The notes: a model not told the origin generated them from the sequence alone. A stretch of DNA of 64,000 bases from Bradyrhizobium sp. Tv2a-2 (GCF_000472425.1 NZ_AXAI01000004.1:124001-188000), one strand, 5' to 3'; numbered from the stretch's first letter, positions 16,539-25,444 are shown. Translations and numbers: made by a program.

Positions 16539-17168
16539 ATGGGCAGGGAAGCCGCGGACGATTCCGAAAGAGGGCGGGCAGAGCAAGCGCGAGACCGGTC
16601 GCTCATTCGCGACCTGATCGAGAATTGGGCTGTATGGCGCGATGCGGGCGACTGGGAGCGCTTCCGCACCGTCTGGCACGATGACGGCCGGATGAACGCC
16701 ACCTGGAAGCAGGGTACCGCCGACGAGTTCATCAAGGCGTCGATTGACGGCTGGAATCGCGGCGTCAGCATCCTGCATTTTTTGGGCGGGATCGCGATCG
16801 ATCTCGCAACTCCCCGCGCCATCGCCCAGACCAAGATGACGATCTCGCAGCGTGGCGAGGTTCACGGCGTCCTCTGCGACGTGGTCTGCACCGGCCGCTT
16901 CTACGACTTCCTCGAAAAGCGCGGCGGACGCTGGGGCGTGGTCGAGCGCCAGCCGATCTACGAGAAGGACCGCATGGATCCGGTGGATCCAAGCGTGAGC
17001 CTGAAACTCGACGGCAATCTGCTCGCACAATTTCCGGCTGGCTACCGCCATCTCGCCTATCTGCAGTCCGGGATCGGCTATCCCGTGAAACGCGACATGC
17101 CCGGCCTGAAGGGCCCCGAGGTCGAGGCGCTCTACGAGCGCGGACGCCGCTGGCTGCGCGGGGACTAG
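16539..17168 (+). CDS. SnoaL-like (NTF2-fold) protein
   Basis: 209 residues from the ATG at 16539; an in-frame ATG at 16494 is also possible. The N-terminal domain (DRSLIRDLIENWAVWRDAGD, WHDDGRMNATWK, ILHFLGGIAIDL, CTGRFYDFLEKRGGRWGVVE) is the cone-shaped SnoaL_4 fold, used by small isomerases, dehydratases and ligand-binding proteins. The C-terminal 55 residues (LAQFPAGYRHLAYLQSG to RGRRWLRGD) recur in proteins annotated as nuclear transport factor 2 family. Substrate unknown. Confidence 0.8.
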   Translation: MGREAADDSERGRAEQARDRSLIRDLIENWAVWRDAGDWERFRTVWHDDGRMNATWKQGTADEFIKASIDGWNRGVSILHFLGGIAIDLATPRAIAQTKMTISQRGEVHGVLCDVVCTGRFYDFLEKRGGRWGVVERQPIYEKDRMDPVDPSVSLKLDGNLLAQFPAGYRHLAYLQSGIGYPVKRDMPGLKGPEVEALYERGRRWLRGD

Positions 17169-17340
17169 GAGCATTTCCGGTTCTGATTGAAAGAACCGAA
17201 GCTCTGGATTCTTGTTTTGACGCGTTTTCTTCACGCGAACCGGTGTCCACTTCGCTCGAAAACGCTCTATGTTCTGTTTTGACGCGTTTTCTTCACGCGA
17301 ACCGGTGTCCACTTCGCTCGAAAACGCTCTATGTAACGCT
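17168..17340 (+). repeat. Dispersed repeat, family D, with internal tandem duplication
   Basis: Begins gagcatttccggttctgatt; the block gttttgacgcgttttcttca through gctcgaaaacgctctatgt occurs twice in tandem (about 17213-17270 and 17275-17333), then aacgctctatgt a third time in part. A reverse-orientation copy lies at 50526-50620. The repeat supplies the stop codon of the gene on the minus strand. Confidence 0.9.
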
Positions 17341-17757
17341 CTATGTCATGCTGCCCGGCATGAAGCAGCGGATCTCCATGCGGAGCGGCGCGCCGACCAC
17401 CCAGTAGTAGATCGGCCACACCATGGTCCGCCCGACCCGGTTCGGCTCCTTGATCACGGCCTCATCGGGAACGTCCCACCACTGGTCCATGATGCGGACG
17501 CGATAGTGGCCGTCCTTCGATTCCCAGTCGACGTCCGACAATGCGGTGCCGTCGGCATCGGAGCAGCAGGCGCCCTTGCTCGAATGCAGACTCTCGAACC
17601 AGCTCTTGAGCGGAGAGTTCGCATAGCGCCCCTCGAGATCGCGGGCGGCCGCGTCGAGAGGCGCAAGCACATGACCGGCCATGGCGGTCGAGAAAACCAC
17701 GACGACCGGGATCATCCAGTCGCGCAAACTTACCGTCGATCGTTCAGTCCCCTTCAT
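17341..17757 (-). CDS. Hypothetical secreted protein
   Basis: 138 residues from MKGTERSTVSLRDWMIPVVV; one N-terminal hydrophobic signal/anchor. The mature domain has SWFESLHSSKGACCSDADGT, VDWESKDGHYRVRIMDQWWD and VPDEAVIKEPNRVGRTMVWP, a Trp- and Cys-containing domain common in Bradyrhizobium hypotheticals. The last residues and the TAG stop lie in a family D repeat, so the C-terminus may have been altered by repeat insertion. Confidence 0.75.
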   Translation of the reverse strand: MKGTERSTVSLRDWMIPVVVVFSTAMAGHVLAPLDAAARDLEGRYANSPLKSWFESLHSSKGACCSDADGTALSDVDWESKDGHYRVRIMDQWWDVPDEAVIKEPNRVGRTMVWPIYYWVVGAPLRMEIRCFMPGSMT

Positions 17758-17905
17758 TATGCAGCAGCCCCCGAAAGTCGTAGCCCCTTGCCCTCGCCGC
17801 TGCAAAGCCGGTGCCAACCTGAGATGAGCGGTAGCGAGCCGCAAGGCCTGGAGAAGCCCGCTATCCATGGCGCGCGCGAGAGCAAGATGACGATTGCGCA
17901 TCTTG

Positions 17906-17940
17906 CAGGGCGGATGAGCGAAAGGGATATCCGGGACTCT
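17906..17940. repeat. REP-like repeat, family A (degenerate single arm)
   Basis: cagggcggatgagcgaaagg then gatatccgggactc; a decayed version of the family A left arm, upstream of the gene at 17341. Confidence 0.6.
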
Positions 17941-17970
17941 ACGGCCCTGCTGCGCGCGCAGACCAGGCGC

Positions 17971-18855
17971 CTATCCAGGCTTACCGTTGCCGGATAAAAT
18001 CTGCGCCGCGCCGCTGATACCGCGGCGGAAGGCTTCATCGAAGGTGATGCCGCGTAGCTGCCAGCGGTGCGGCTCACCCTGCCACTCCAGCCGCCACTCG
18101 GTAGCCCAGCCTAGATCCTGATCGCTCCACACGAGGCGGCCGAGCAGCGCAATCTCGCCGCCCTGCTCGGCGGTCGCGGCCGCGAGCGCTGCGGCCGACA
18201 GGGTCGGCAGTGTGGCCACCGTTATCTCCGATTTCGAAAGCTCGGCGGCGTTCGGCAGCACGATCGGCATGCCGCGCTTGTCGGCGGCCGCACGGAGCGA
18301 GTCCCGCTGCAGATCGGATTGCCGCATGTCAGACGTCACGATGTATTGCCGCGCGCCCTGTTCCATCTCGACAAAGACAGCAAGCACCGGGCGATGCGAC
18401 GACCAGGGTCTGAGGCCAAGCGTTGCGAGCAGGCCATCGATCTTGGCTTCGTCGAAGTTGACCGTGAGATCATAAGGCCGGTCGCGCGTGCCCTGCTCGT
18501 CGCGCGTCGGCGTACCGGACATCTGGTCATGATAGGAGAAAGCTTCGACATAGTCGCGTGCATTCGCCTTGGCGGCTTGCAACCGCGGACCGTCGGCAAG
18601 CGTTCCCGCGGCCGCAACCTTGATCACGACATCCTCCAGGCACGCGGCGAAACCGGTGAGCCGATTGGCCTCGCCCTGCCCGGTGACGACGGTCTGGGCG
18701 CGATAGAGCTGATCCGCCGTGGCGGCGAGCGGATCGCCCCGGCCTGCCGCAGCCAGCGAGAGCGACAACGCCACGACAAGCGCGGCGGCGACCGCTACCG
18801 CGCGCCCTTCAACGTGCAGGAGGTCGTACAAGTTGTGGTGATGCCGCGTTGACAT
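17971..18855 (-). CDS. DUF2066 domain protein
   Basis: 294 residues from MSTRHHHNLYDLLHVEGRAV; a hydrophobic signal region (VAVAAALVVALSLSLAAAG) follows. Marks of the family: LYRAQTVVTGQGEANRLTGF, RDYVEAFSYHDQMSGTPTRD, DLTVNFDEAKIDGLLATLGL and RPVLAVFVEME. DUF2066 proteins are periplasmic and uncharacterised, usually near purM or hda in proteobacteria. This start overlaps the upstream lipoprotein gene by 61 bases; a later TTG start (LYDLL) would reduce the overlap. The two are probably co-transcribed. Confidence 0.8.
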   Translation of the reverse strand: MSTRHHHNLYDLLHVEGRAVAVAAALVVALSLSLAAAGRGDPLAATADQLYRAQTVVTGQGEANRLTGFAACLEDVVIKVAAAGTLADGPRLQAAKANARDYVEAFSYHDQMSGTPTRDEQGTRDRPYDLTVNFDEAKIDGLLATLGLRPWSSHRPVLAVFVEMEQGARQYIVTSDMRQSDLQRDSLRAAADKRGMPIVLPNAAELSKSEITVATLPTLSAAALAAATAEQGGEIALLGRLVWSDQDLGWATEWRLEWQGEPHRWQLRGITFDEAFRRGISGAAQILSGNGKPG

Positions 18856-19037
18856 TTTTTGCAGACCGCGACGCATTGGTCGTAGATTTTGGGATTGTAG
18901 GACGGAAACAGATTGCGCGCGCAATCGTCGATCGAGCCGGTGGAGTCGGGTTCCTGCTGGGAACAGGCGACGACGACCAGGGCCAAGGCTAGCAAAAGCC
19001 CGACGCGTCGCACGCAAGATCTATCGAGCAGGCTCAT
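18795..19037 (-). CDS. Small Cys-rich lipoprotein
   Basis: 80 residues. Lipobox ALVVVACSQ (Cys about 25), then six more Cys in CARNLF, CVAVCKKCQRG and TTCTTSCTLKG. Probably a disulfide-rich lipoprotein of the outer-membrane or periplasmic face. It immediately precedes and overlaps the DUF2066 gene. Function unknown. Confidence 0.65.
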   Translation of the reverse strand: MSLLDRSCVRRVGLLLALALVVVACSQQEPDSTGSIDDCARNLFPSYNPKIYDQCVAVCKKCQRGITTTCTTSCTLKGAR

Positions 19038-19182
19038 CAGATCGCCTTTCCCGCGCCGGCTATTCTAGCGGCAAGATTCGCGTCGCTGACAAGGCCTCTC
19101 TGCGAGACGCGCACAATTGCTGGGCTCTTCCGCGACGCAACAGAGCGGAACGAAACCACCTTGAATCAAATCTGTTGGAATC

Positions 19183-19527
19183 TTAGGCCCAAAGCGCGAG
19201 TTGGGACGCCCGCGTTGTCTGGCGCTCGACGAAGTCGTCGAGATGCTCAGGCACCGAAGTACCTTCGATGTCGCAGAGCATGCGGATTTCCTCCGCGACC
19301 TCTTTGGAGATGTCCTTGCGCCAGTGCTCCAGCGTGTTGAACGCGATGACGCGCACAGGAGCGCCGAACTGGCCGGCGAGCAAGTCAGCAATGAGACCGT
19401 CGAGGTCGGACCGCTCTGTCTCGGTTTCGCGGCTGGCCCTGCCGGCACCGATGCAATCCACCACAAGGTAGATCGTCTGATCGGCCCCATACGGCACGAC
19501 TGATGGCGACACGCCGATGTCCGGCAT
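19183..19527 (-). CDS. Conserved hypothetical protein
   Basis: 114 residues: SVVPYGADQTIYLVVDCIG, SDLDGLIADLLAGQFGAPVR, IAFNTLEHWRKDISKEVAEE. Soluble, no signal; seen as a single-domain hypothetical in rhizobia. It follows the tetR gene on the same strand with a gap of about 90 bases. Confidence 0.7.
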   Translation of the reverse strand: MPDIGVSPSVVPYGADQTIYLVVDCIGAGRASRETETERSDLDGLIADLLAGQFGAPVRVIAFNTLEHWRKDISKEVAEEIRMLCDIEGTSVPEHLDDFVERQTTRASQLALWA

Positions 19528-19617
19528 ACGCCTCTCCCTTAATGATAAATCGGTACTTGCGCTTTCGCCGATACACCAACGGCGAACGCGACTTCGGGTT
19601 CCACGCGAGCGCCGAGA

Positions 19618-20232
19618 TTACTCCGCCAGCACGCGACAAATCTTCAGTGCATCGGCGGCGACCGCGTCGACACTTCTGGCATAGCCGCTTCTGATCCATG
19701 CCTTGGCGATCTGGATCATCGCTCCGACTGCCCCCGCGCGCACGAGCTCCGTGCTCTTGAGTTTTGCGTTCGCCTCTGGCGCCAAGGAGCGCGACAACAA
19801 TTCGCCGAACTCGCGCAACAATGCCGCCCCCACCTCATCGACGGCGGGCCCCACGCGGGCGATCTCGACCACGAACAGCTGCGCGCCGACCGGATCGTCC
19901 TTCAGCGCCTGGTAATAGGCCCGCAACACCGCATGGCCCCGCTCGTCGGTGGAACCCGCGTGGTCCTTGCGAATGGCCTCGAGGCAATCGATCAGCCGGT
20001 GCGACACGACGTCGAAGGCCGCGATCAGGAGCGCCTCGCTGTTGGCAAAGGACTCGTAGAAATACCGCTCGGTGAGCCCCGCAGCCTCGCACACTGCCTT
20101 TACCGTGGCATTGCGATAGCCGACCTCGCCATAGACGCGGGTCGCCGCCTCGATCAGCCGCTCGCGCCGCGCCAGGCGCCGCTGCTCGGTCGAATGCCCG
20201 CCATAGTGCCGCTGTCCCGCCGCTTCCGCCAT
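19618..20232 (-). CDS. TetR-family transcriptional regulator
   Basis: 204 residues. The helix-turn-helix is RRERLIEAATRVYGEVGYRN followed by ATVKAVCEAAGLTERYFYES; the C-terminal half is the ligand-binding/dimer domain (AVGAMIQIAKAWIRSGY). It is divergent from the BVMO operon, and the 114-base spacer holds a double 18-bp operator-like dyad, so it should repress both directions and be released by a ketone- or steroid-like ligand (inference). Confidence 0.92.
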   Translation of the reverse strand: MAEAAGQRHYGGHSTEQRRLARRERLIEAATRVYGEVGYRNATVKAVCEAAGLTERYFYESFANSEALLIAAFDVVSHRLIDCLEAIRKDHAGSTDERGHAVLRAYYQALKDDPVGAQLFVVEIARVGPAVDEVGAALLREFGELLSRSLAPEANAKLKSTELVRAGAVGAMIQIAKAWIRSGYARSVDAVAADALKICRVLAE

Positions 20233-20242
20233 ATTAACCTAC

Positions 20243-20292
20243 TTGACATGCCACATTGTCAGATGCTTAATTCTGACAATAGCGCATGTCAA
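20243..20292. promoter_or_regulatory. Double TetR operator
   Basis: Two 18-bp half-palindromes TGACATGCCACATTGTCA and TGACAATAGCGCATGTCA (TGACA-N8-TGTCA) lie head to head; outer arms TTGACATGC and GCATGTCAA match, 18 of 21 positions pairing over the 50-bp dyad. It lies between tetR and the BVMO start. Confidence 0.85.
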
Positions 20293-20346
20293 AAGAAGAA
20301 AACAGATGCGCGCTGGAGCAGAGGTCGAATCCGGGAGGTTCTTGGA

Positions 20347-21942
20347 ATGCTCGAACAGGCACGAGAGCAGGTCGCCGCACGCGACGCTGGTACGATCGCA
20401 CAGCCGGCCGCCAAGGCCGACGCGGCAAACACTGCGGCCAACGTCACCGCGTTCAAGCCCAAGCCCGACCAGGTCGATTTCGACGTCATCATTGTCGGCG
20501 CAGGCCTCTCCGGAATCGGTGTTGCCTATCACCTGCAGCGCGACTGCCCGAAAAAGTCCTTCATCATCCTGGAGGGGCGTGAGGCGCTCGGCGGGACCTG
20601 GGACCTGTTCCGCTATCCCGGCATCCGCTCCGATTCCGACATGCATACGCTTGGCTTTCGCTTCCGTCCGTGGCGCGGCGAGAAGGCGATCGCTGACGGC
20701 CCTGCGATCCTCGACTATCTCAACGACACCGCCCGCGAATACGGCATCGACCGCAAGATCCGCTTCCGCCACAAGGTGAAGCGCGCGTCGTGGTCGTCGA
20801 CGGACGCACGCTGGACACTCGACGTCGAAGGCCCCGACGGTAAGACGGTCGCCTATAGCTGCAACTTCCTGCAGATGTGCAGCGGCTACTATGATTACGA
20901 CGGCGGCTATATGCCAGGCTGGCCGGGCATGGACCGCTTCAAGGGCGAGATCGTGCACCCGCAGAAATGGCCGCAAGACCTCGACTACGCGGGCAAGCGT
21001 GTGGTCGTGATCGGAAGCGGTGCGACCGCGGTGACGCTGGTGCCGGCGATGACCGACAGGGCCGCGCAAGTCACGATGCTGCAGCGTTCGCCGACTTACA
21101 TCGTGGCGCGTCCTGCCAAGGATCCGATCGCCAACTGGCTCTACGCCAAACTGCCCGAGGGACTGGCGCACACCGCCGCCCGCTGGAAGAATATCCTGCT
21201 CTCGATGTATTTCTACAACGCCGCGCGCAAAAATCCGGATGGCGCCAAGCAGCGCATCATCGCGATGGCGAAGGCCAATCTCGGCCCCGACATCGACATG
21301 GCGAAGCACTTCACGCCACGCTACAATCCCTGGGATCAGCGGCTTTGCCTGGTGCCCGATGGCGACCTGTTTACGGCGATCCGCGCCGGCAAAGCAGTGG
21401 TCGTCACCGACGAGATAGAGACCTTCACCGAGACCGGCCTCAAGCTTCGCTCCGGCGATGAGCTGCCCGCCGACATCATCGTCACCGCAACCGGACTCGT
21501 CATGCGAGCGCTGGGCGGCATGCAGCTCGTGGTCGACGGCAAGATTGTCAATTCAGGCACGAGCATGAGCTATAAGGGCATGATGTTCTCGGACGTGCCA
21601 AACCTCGCCTCCACCTTCGGCTACACCAACGCCTCATGGACCCTGAAGGCGGACCTGACGGCCGAATATCTCTGTCGTATCCTGAACAAGATGCAGCGCG
21701 GCGGCTATGCCTATTGCACGCCGCGCAATACCGATCCCACGGTGACGCCAGATGCGACACCGCCGCTATCGTCCGGCTACATGCAGCGCGGCAAGGACGT
21801 GATGCCGAAACAAGGCTCGAAGCGTCCGTGGAAACTGTACCAGAACTACGCCAAGGACATGCTGGCGTTGCGCTTCGGTACAATCGACGACGGCACGCTG
21901 GTGTTTTCCAGGCTGCAGCAGCGGGCTGGCAAGCGCGCATGA
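20347..21942 (+). CDS. Class B flavin monooxygenase, Baeyer-Villiger type
   Basis: 531 residues from the ATG at 20347, with gggaggt eight bases upstream. First Rossmann motif VIIVGAGLSGIG, then EALGGTWDLFRYPGIRSDSD; BVMO fingerprint FKGEIVHPQKWP (FxGxxxHxxxWP, complete); second Rossmann VVVIGSGATAVT for NADPH. It should insert oxygen next to a ketone carbonyl using NADPH, FAD and O2. It is most like the EthA/MymA branch in its GTWDLFRYPGIRSDSDM segment. The next two genes (SDR, hydrolase) overlap in ATGA steps, which suggests alcohol to ketone to ester to hydrolysis products. Confidence 0.92.
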   Translation: MLEQAREQVAARDAGTIAQPAAKADAANTAANVTAFKPKPDQVDFDVIIVGAGLSGIGVAYHLQRDCPKKSFIILEGREALGGTWDLFRYPGIRSDSDMHTLGFRFRPWRGEKAIADGPAILDYLNDTAREYGIDRKIRFRHKVKRASWSSTDARWTLDVEGPDGKTVAYSCNFLQMCSGYYDYDGGYMPGWPGMDRFKGEIVHPQKWPQDLDYAGKRVVVIGSGATAVTLVPAMTDRAAQVTMLQRSPTYIVARPAKDPIANWLYAKLPEGLAHTAARWKNILLSMYFYNAARKNPDGAKQRIIAMAKANLGPDIDMAKHFTPRYNPWDQRLCLVPDGDLFTAIRAGKAVVVTDEIETFTETGLKLRSGDELPADIIVTATGLVMRALGGMQLVVDGKIVNSGTSMSYKGMMFSDVPNLASTFGYTNASWTLKADLTAEYLCRILNKMQRGGYAYCTPRNTDPTVTPDATPPLSSGYMQRGKDVMPKQGSKRPWKLYQNYAKDMLALRFGTIDDGTLVFSRLQQRAGKRA

Positions 21943-22778
21943 GACTGAAGGACCGCACCGCCGTCGTCACCGGCGCAGGCTCCGGCATCGGCCGGGCGAT
22001 CGCGCAGTCGCTGGCGCAACGCGGCTGTCATCTCGCGCTTGCCGACATCAGCGAGGCGGGCCTTGCCGAGACCGCAGCCCTCGTGAAAAGCGCAAACTTG
22101 CGCGTGACCAGTCACAAGCTCGACGTTGCCGATCGCGAGGCGGTCGCGGCATTCCCGGACATTGTGGCTGCCGCGCATGGCGGGGTGGCGCTCTTGTTCA
22201 ACAATGCGGGCGTTGCGATTGGCGGCACCTTCGATCAGGTGAGTGAGCGCGATTTCGAATGGTTGTTCGAGATCAATTTCTGGGCGGTGGTCAGACTCAC
22301 GCGTGCCTTCATGCCGCTGTTGAAGGCGAACGACGAGGCACGGATCATCAACCTGTCCAGCCTGTTCGGCCTGATCTCGCCGCCGGGCCAGACCGCCTAT
22401 GCCGCAAGCAAATTCGCGGTGCGTGGTTTCTCCAATTCACTGCGCTTCGAGCTGCAAGGCAGCAATGTCGGTGTCACCGTCGTGCATCCGGGCGGCGTTG
22501 CCACCAAAATCGCCGACAATGCCCGCCGTCCCGCTGGTACCAGCAATGCCGAGGTGAATGAGCAGATCGAGCGGGCCCGCCGCGTGCTCACCATGCCGCC
22601 GGCGCAAGCCGGGCAGATCATCGTCAAGGCGGTCGAACGACGCGCCGCCCGCGTCCTGGTCGGCCGCGACGCCAAGATGATGGCGCTGCTGGAAAGGCTC
22701 GCGCCGGTCTCGTATTGGAATATTCTGGGGCCCCTGCTCCGCCGCTCGGCGGACGCCGAGAAAGGGAATCCATCATGA
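21939..22778 (+). CDS. Short-chain dehydrogenase/reductase
   Basis: 279 residues; ATG overlaps the BVMO stop. NAD(P) motif TGAGSGIG, NNAGVAIGG, catalytic Ser in IINLSSLFG and YAASK. The 45-residue C-terminal extension (MMALLERLAPVSYWNILGPL) is common in SDRs of BVMO operons. It probably interconverts alcohol and ketone for the neighbouring monooxygenase. Substrate not known. Confidence 0.9.
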   Translation: MRLKDRTAVVTGAGSGIGRAIAQSLAQRGCHLALADISEAGLAETAALVKSANLRVTSHKLDVADREAVAAFPDIVAAAHGGVALLFNNAGVAIGGTFDQVSERDFEWLFEINFWAVVRLTRAFMPLLKANDEARIINLSSLFGLISPPGQTAYAASKFAVRGFSNSLRFELQGSNVGVTVVHPGGVATKIADNARRPAGTSNAEVNEQIERARRVLTMPPAQAGQIIVKAVERRAARVLVGRDAKMMALLERLAPVSYWNILGPLLRRSADAEKGNPS

Positions 22779-23737
22779 GCATCCTGATAGCACTGGTCGT
22801 CATCCTCGCGGTGGTCATCCTGGGACTGGTCGTCTTCACCGCCCGCACTGCGCGCAAGGTCGAGGCAGCGCTGCCGCCGCGCGGCAAGTTCATGCAGATC
22901 GATGGCGAGCGCATCCATTATGTCGATAGCGGCGGCACGGGGCCAGCGATCGTGATGATCCATGGACTTGCCGGCAATCTCATGCATTTCACCTACGCGC
23001 TCGCCAACGAACTCACAGGCGATTGTCGCGTCATCATGGTCGACCGCCCCGGCTGTGGCTATTCGGAGCGTCCGGACGACGCGCCCGCGGACTTGACCGC
23101 GCAGGCCGCGACACTCGCAAAATTCATGCGCGCGCTCGGGCTGAAGCAGCCGCTGGTCGTTGGGCATTCGCTCGGCGGAGCGCTCTCGCTTGCGATCGCG
23201 CTCGACCATCCCGATTGCGCCGGCGCGCTGGCGCTGATCGCACCGCTCACGCATGCGCCCGAGACCGTGCCGGATGTATTCAAGGGCCTGATCATCCGTT
23301 CGCCAACCTTGCGCAAGGTCATCGCCTGGACCCTGGCGACGCCGCTCGGCATTCTGCGCGGCGCTGCGGCGCTGAAGGAGGTCTTCGGACCGGAGCCTGC
23401 GCCCTCAGATTTTCCGGTTCGCGCCGGCGGGCTGCTCGGTCTCCGCCCCAAGGCGTTTTGTTCGGCGTCGTCGGATGCCGTGCTGGCCGAATATGTGCTG
23501 CCGAAATATGTCGCCCGCTATGCGTCGCTCACGCTCCCGATGGGCATGCTGTTCGCCTGGGGTGACCGGCTGCTCGACTATCGCGCGCAAGGGGAAGCAA
23601 TGAAGGCAACCTGCCCTGCGCTCGATCTCGAACTGATGGAGGGCGGTCACATGCTGCCGATGACCGCACCGGATCGCTGCGCGGCGTTGATCCGTCGCGT
23701 GGCTGCGCGGCAACGGGAGGTGGCGCGCGTCGCGTGA
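22775..23737 (+). CDS. Alpha/beta hydrolase, membrane-anchored
   Basis: 320 residues from MSILIALVVILAVVILGLVV, a single N-terminal membrane segment. Hydrolase marks: MIHGLAGNLMHF (oxyanion region), nucleophile GHSLGGALS, acid in FAWGDRLLDYRA and His in EGGHMLPM. Start overlaps the SDR stop as ATGA. As third gene of the operon it likely hydrolyses the ester or lactone made by the BVMO. The longer in-frame start inside the SDR gene has no ribosome site. Confidence 0.9.
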   Translation: MSILIALVVILAVVILGLVVFTARTARKVEAALPPRGKFMQIDGERIHYVDSGGTGPAIVMIHGLAGNLMHFTYALANELTGDCRVIMVDRPGCGYSERPDDAPADLTAQAATLAKFMRALGLKQPLVVGHSLGGALSLAIALDHPDCAGALALIAPLTHAPETVPDVFKGLIIRSPTLRKVIAWTLATPLGILRGAAALKEVFGPEPAPSDFPVRAGGLLGLRPKAFCSASSDAVLAEYVLPKYVARYASLTLPMGMLFAWGDRLLDYRAQGEAMKATCPALDLELMEGGHMLPMTAPDRCAALIRRVAARQREVARVA

Positions 23738-23744
23738 ACTCTGG

Positions 23745-24338
23745 TTACTGCACGACGTCGAGCTTCACCTTCGCAACACCCTGCCCGACCATGCCCAGCG
23801 CCTCCGCGGCCGAATAGGAGACATCAACGACGCGCCCGTGCACATACGGACCGCGGTCGTTGACGCGGACCGTCACCGACTTACCTGTGCTGACATTGGT
23901 CACCCGCAGCCGGGTGCCGAAGGGCAAGGTCGGATGCGCCGCGGTGAGTTCATGCGTATCGAATTTCTCGCCGCTCGCGGTCTGCGTTCCCTCGGTGTAG
24001 AAGGACGCGATCCCTTGCGACGCGCGCGGCGGCTTCTCGCCTGTCGGCTCAGATTCCGCCGGCACCTCTCGCCGTACGACGCTCACCGGCTGATGCCGCG
24101 CGACACGGACGATGCGATGGTGCTCCAGCGCGGCCTGCCGGGTCGGAGATGACGACGATCTGAACGCCGTTCGGTCGGAAACGACCGAGGACTGCGCGCA
24201 GGCCGCGAGGCAGCCTGCCGCGACACTCGCCGCAGCCAGCCTCCCCAACGCACGACCGTGCAAGTCGACAGCCTCACGCCACGCAACGCGGTTTACGCAA
24301 CGCGCTACCTGAAACATTCTGGCACGATCGGAAGACAT
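23745..24338 (-). CDS. rlpA: RlpA-like septal ring lytic transglycosylase / DPBB lipoprotein
   Basis: 197 residues from the ATG at 24338, with gggggga just upstream. Lipobox AAGCLAAC; then a linker and the double-psi beta-barrel domain GIASFYTEGTQTASGEKFDT, TAAHPTLPFGTRLRVTN, VRVNDRGPYVHGRVVDVS. RlpA cleaves naked glycan strands at the division site. There is no C-terminal SPOR domain, unlike the E. coli and Pseudomonas proteins. Confidence 0.88.
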   Translation of the reverse strand: MSSDRARMFQVARCVNRVAWREAVDLHGRALGRLAAASVAAGCLAACAQSSVVSDRTAFRSSSSPTRQAALEHHRIVRVARHQPVSVVRREVPAESEPTGEKPPRASQGIASFYTEGTQTASGEKFDTHELTAAHPTLPFGTRLRVTNVSTGKSVTVRVNDRGPYVHGRVVDVSYSAAEALGMVGQGVAKVKLDVVQ

Positions 24339-24580
24339 GCCGTCCCCCCCATAAGCACCAGCCTCCAGCACATACAACTCCGCAGTGAATGGGGGCAGAA
24401 CCGTGGCCAGCTGAGGTTGGCACGATTGCAGCGTGACGAATCCGCGCCGAGTGTGGCAGGTAGGCCACAACGAAGCCGTGCATCATGCAACCAGCGCGGG
24501 CTCTTGCGTCCCGCGCTCCGCCGGCGCTAGCCTCCTCGAAACAGCACTGCACACGCAGGCAAGGTCCTAGGGAGGTTCAG

Positions 24581-24970
24581 ATGCGCCACGGCGCCTTTAT
24601 CGTGCTCACGCTTGGGGCGATGGCCCTTGCGGCCCCCGCTCGTGCTGAGCCACGCACTGCCTATGTGACCCTGGTCCTGCAGGCCTTCGCCGCCAAGGTC
24701 GAATGCCCCGGAACCGACGTCGTCTACCAGGATCTCGTGAAGAAGGCGCAGGAGATGCAGCAGCCGGACGGCACCACCGAAACGGTGCGCAAGGCCATTG
24801 CCTACATGCTGACCGGTGGCAAGATGGGCGAGCGCGGCAATGACGAGCTGATGCAGGAGATCGCCATCGCCGTGCAATCGACGGACATGGACCAGCGGCG
24901 GCTGGGCATGCCGACCTGGTGCGAAACCCAGAAGTCGAGCCTCGCCGGCTTCATCCGCAGCAAGAGTTAG
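24581..24970 (+). CDS. Hypothetical periplasmic protein
   Basis: 129 residues from MRHGAFIVLTLGAMALAAPA with gggaggttcag upstream. Signal peptide ends at ARAEP. Mature part VLQAFAAKVECPGTDVVYQD, RKAIAYMLTGGKMGERGNDE, PTWCETQKSSLAGFI; two Cys could pair. No family recognised. Confidence 0.7.
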   Translation: MRHGAFIVLTLGAMALAAPARAEPRTAYVTLVLQAFAAKVECPGTDVVYQDLVKKAQEMQQPDGTTETVRKAIAYMLTGGKMGERGNDELMQEIAIAVQSTDMDQRRLGMPTWCETQKSSLAGFIRSKS

Positions 24971-24985
24971 CGTCCCGCGCCTGCC

Positions 24986-25444
24986 CTACCCGATCGTCGT
25001 GATCTCGGCCCCGTCCTTGCCTGCGCGCAAGGTGTCGCCGACGCGTTTTCCCAGCAGTGCCTGGGCGATGGGTGCGACATACGAGATCGATCCCGTGGCC
25101 GGATCGGCCTCGTCCTCGCCGACGATGCGGAACGTCTGCTGCCGTCCATCGTCGCGCAGGATGGTCACGGCGTGACCGAATTGCACGGCGTCCGCGCCCG
25201 GTTGCGGCCTGCGCAGCTGTGCCGTGGCGCGACGGGCATTCCAGTAGCGCAGGTCGCGCCCGGCCCTGGCGAGGCCTTCACGGTCGCCGGCGATCTGGGC
25301 TTCGCCGTACTCCCGACGTGCCGTCTCGAGCGCCTGCTCGATGAGCGCAAGCCCGCGCTCGGTAACAAGGTTGGGATGCCGGGAGATCGGCCGATCCGGC
25401 AGCTCCTCAATAAAGCTGTCTTCGTTGACGAATGCTCTGCTCAT
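24986..25444 (-). CDS. GreA/GreB-family transcription factor-like protein
   Basis: 152 residues from MSRAFVNEDSFIEELPDRPI. The N-terminal coiled coil (ERGLALIEQALETARREYGE, DREGLARAGRDLRYWNARR) is shorter than in GreA; the C-terminal FKBP-like domain is FGHAVTILRDDGRQQTFRI, GEDEADPATGSISYVAPIA, LLGKRVGDTLRA. Such proteins bind the RNA polymerase secondary channel (GreB, Rnk, nucleoside diphosphate kinase regulator group). Which member it is cannot be decided. Confidence 0.85.
   Translation of the reverse strand: MSRAFVNEDSFIEELPDRPISRHPNLVTERGLALIEQALETARREYGEAQIAGDREGLARAGRDLRYWNARRATAQLRRPQPGADAVQFGHAVTILRDDGRQQTFRIVGEDEADPATGSISYVAPIAQALLGKRVGDTLRAGKDGAEITTIG

Noticed and set aside
20239..21309. 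356-residue minus-strand frame over the BVMO gene
   Set aside because: Shadow frame overlapping tetR operator and BVMO; no domain and no ribosome site.
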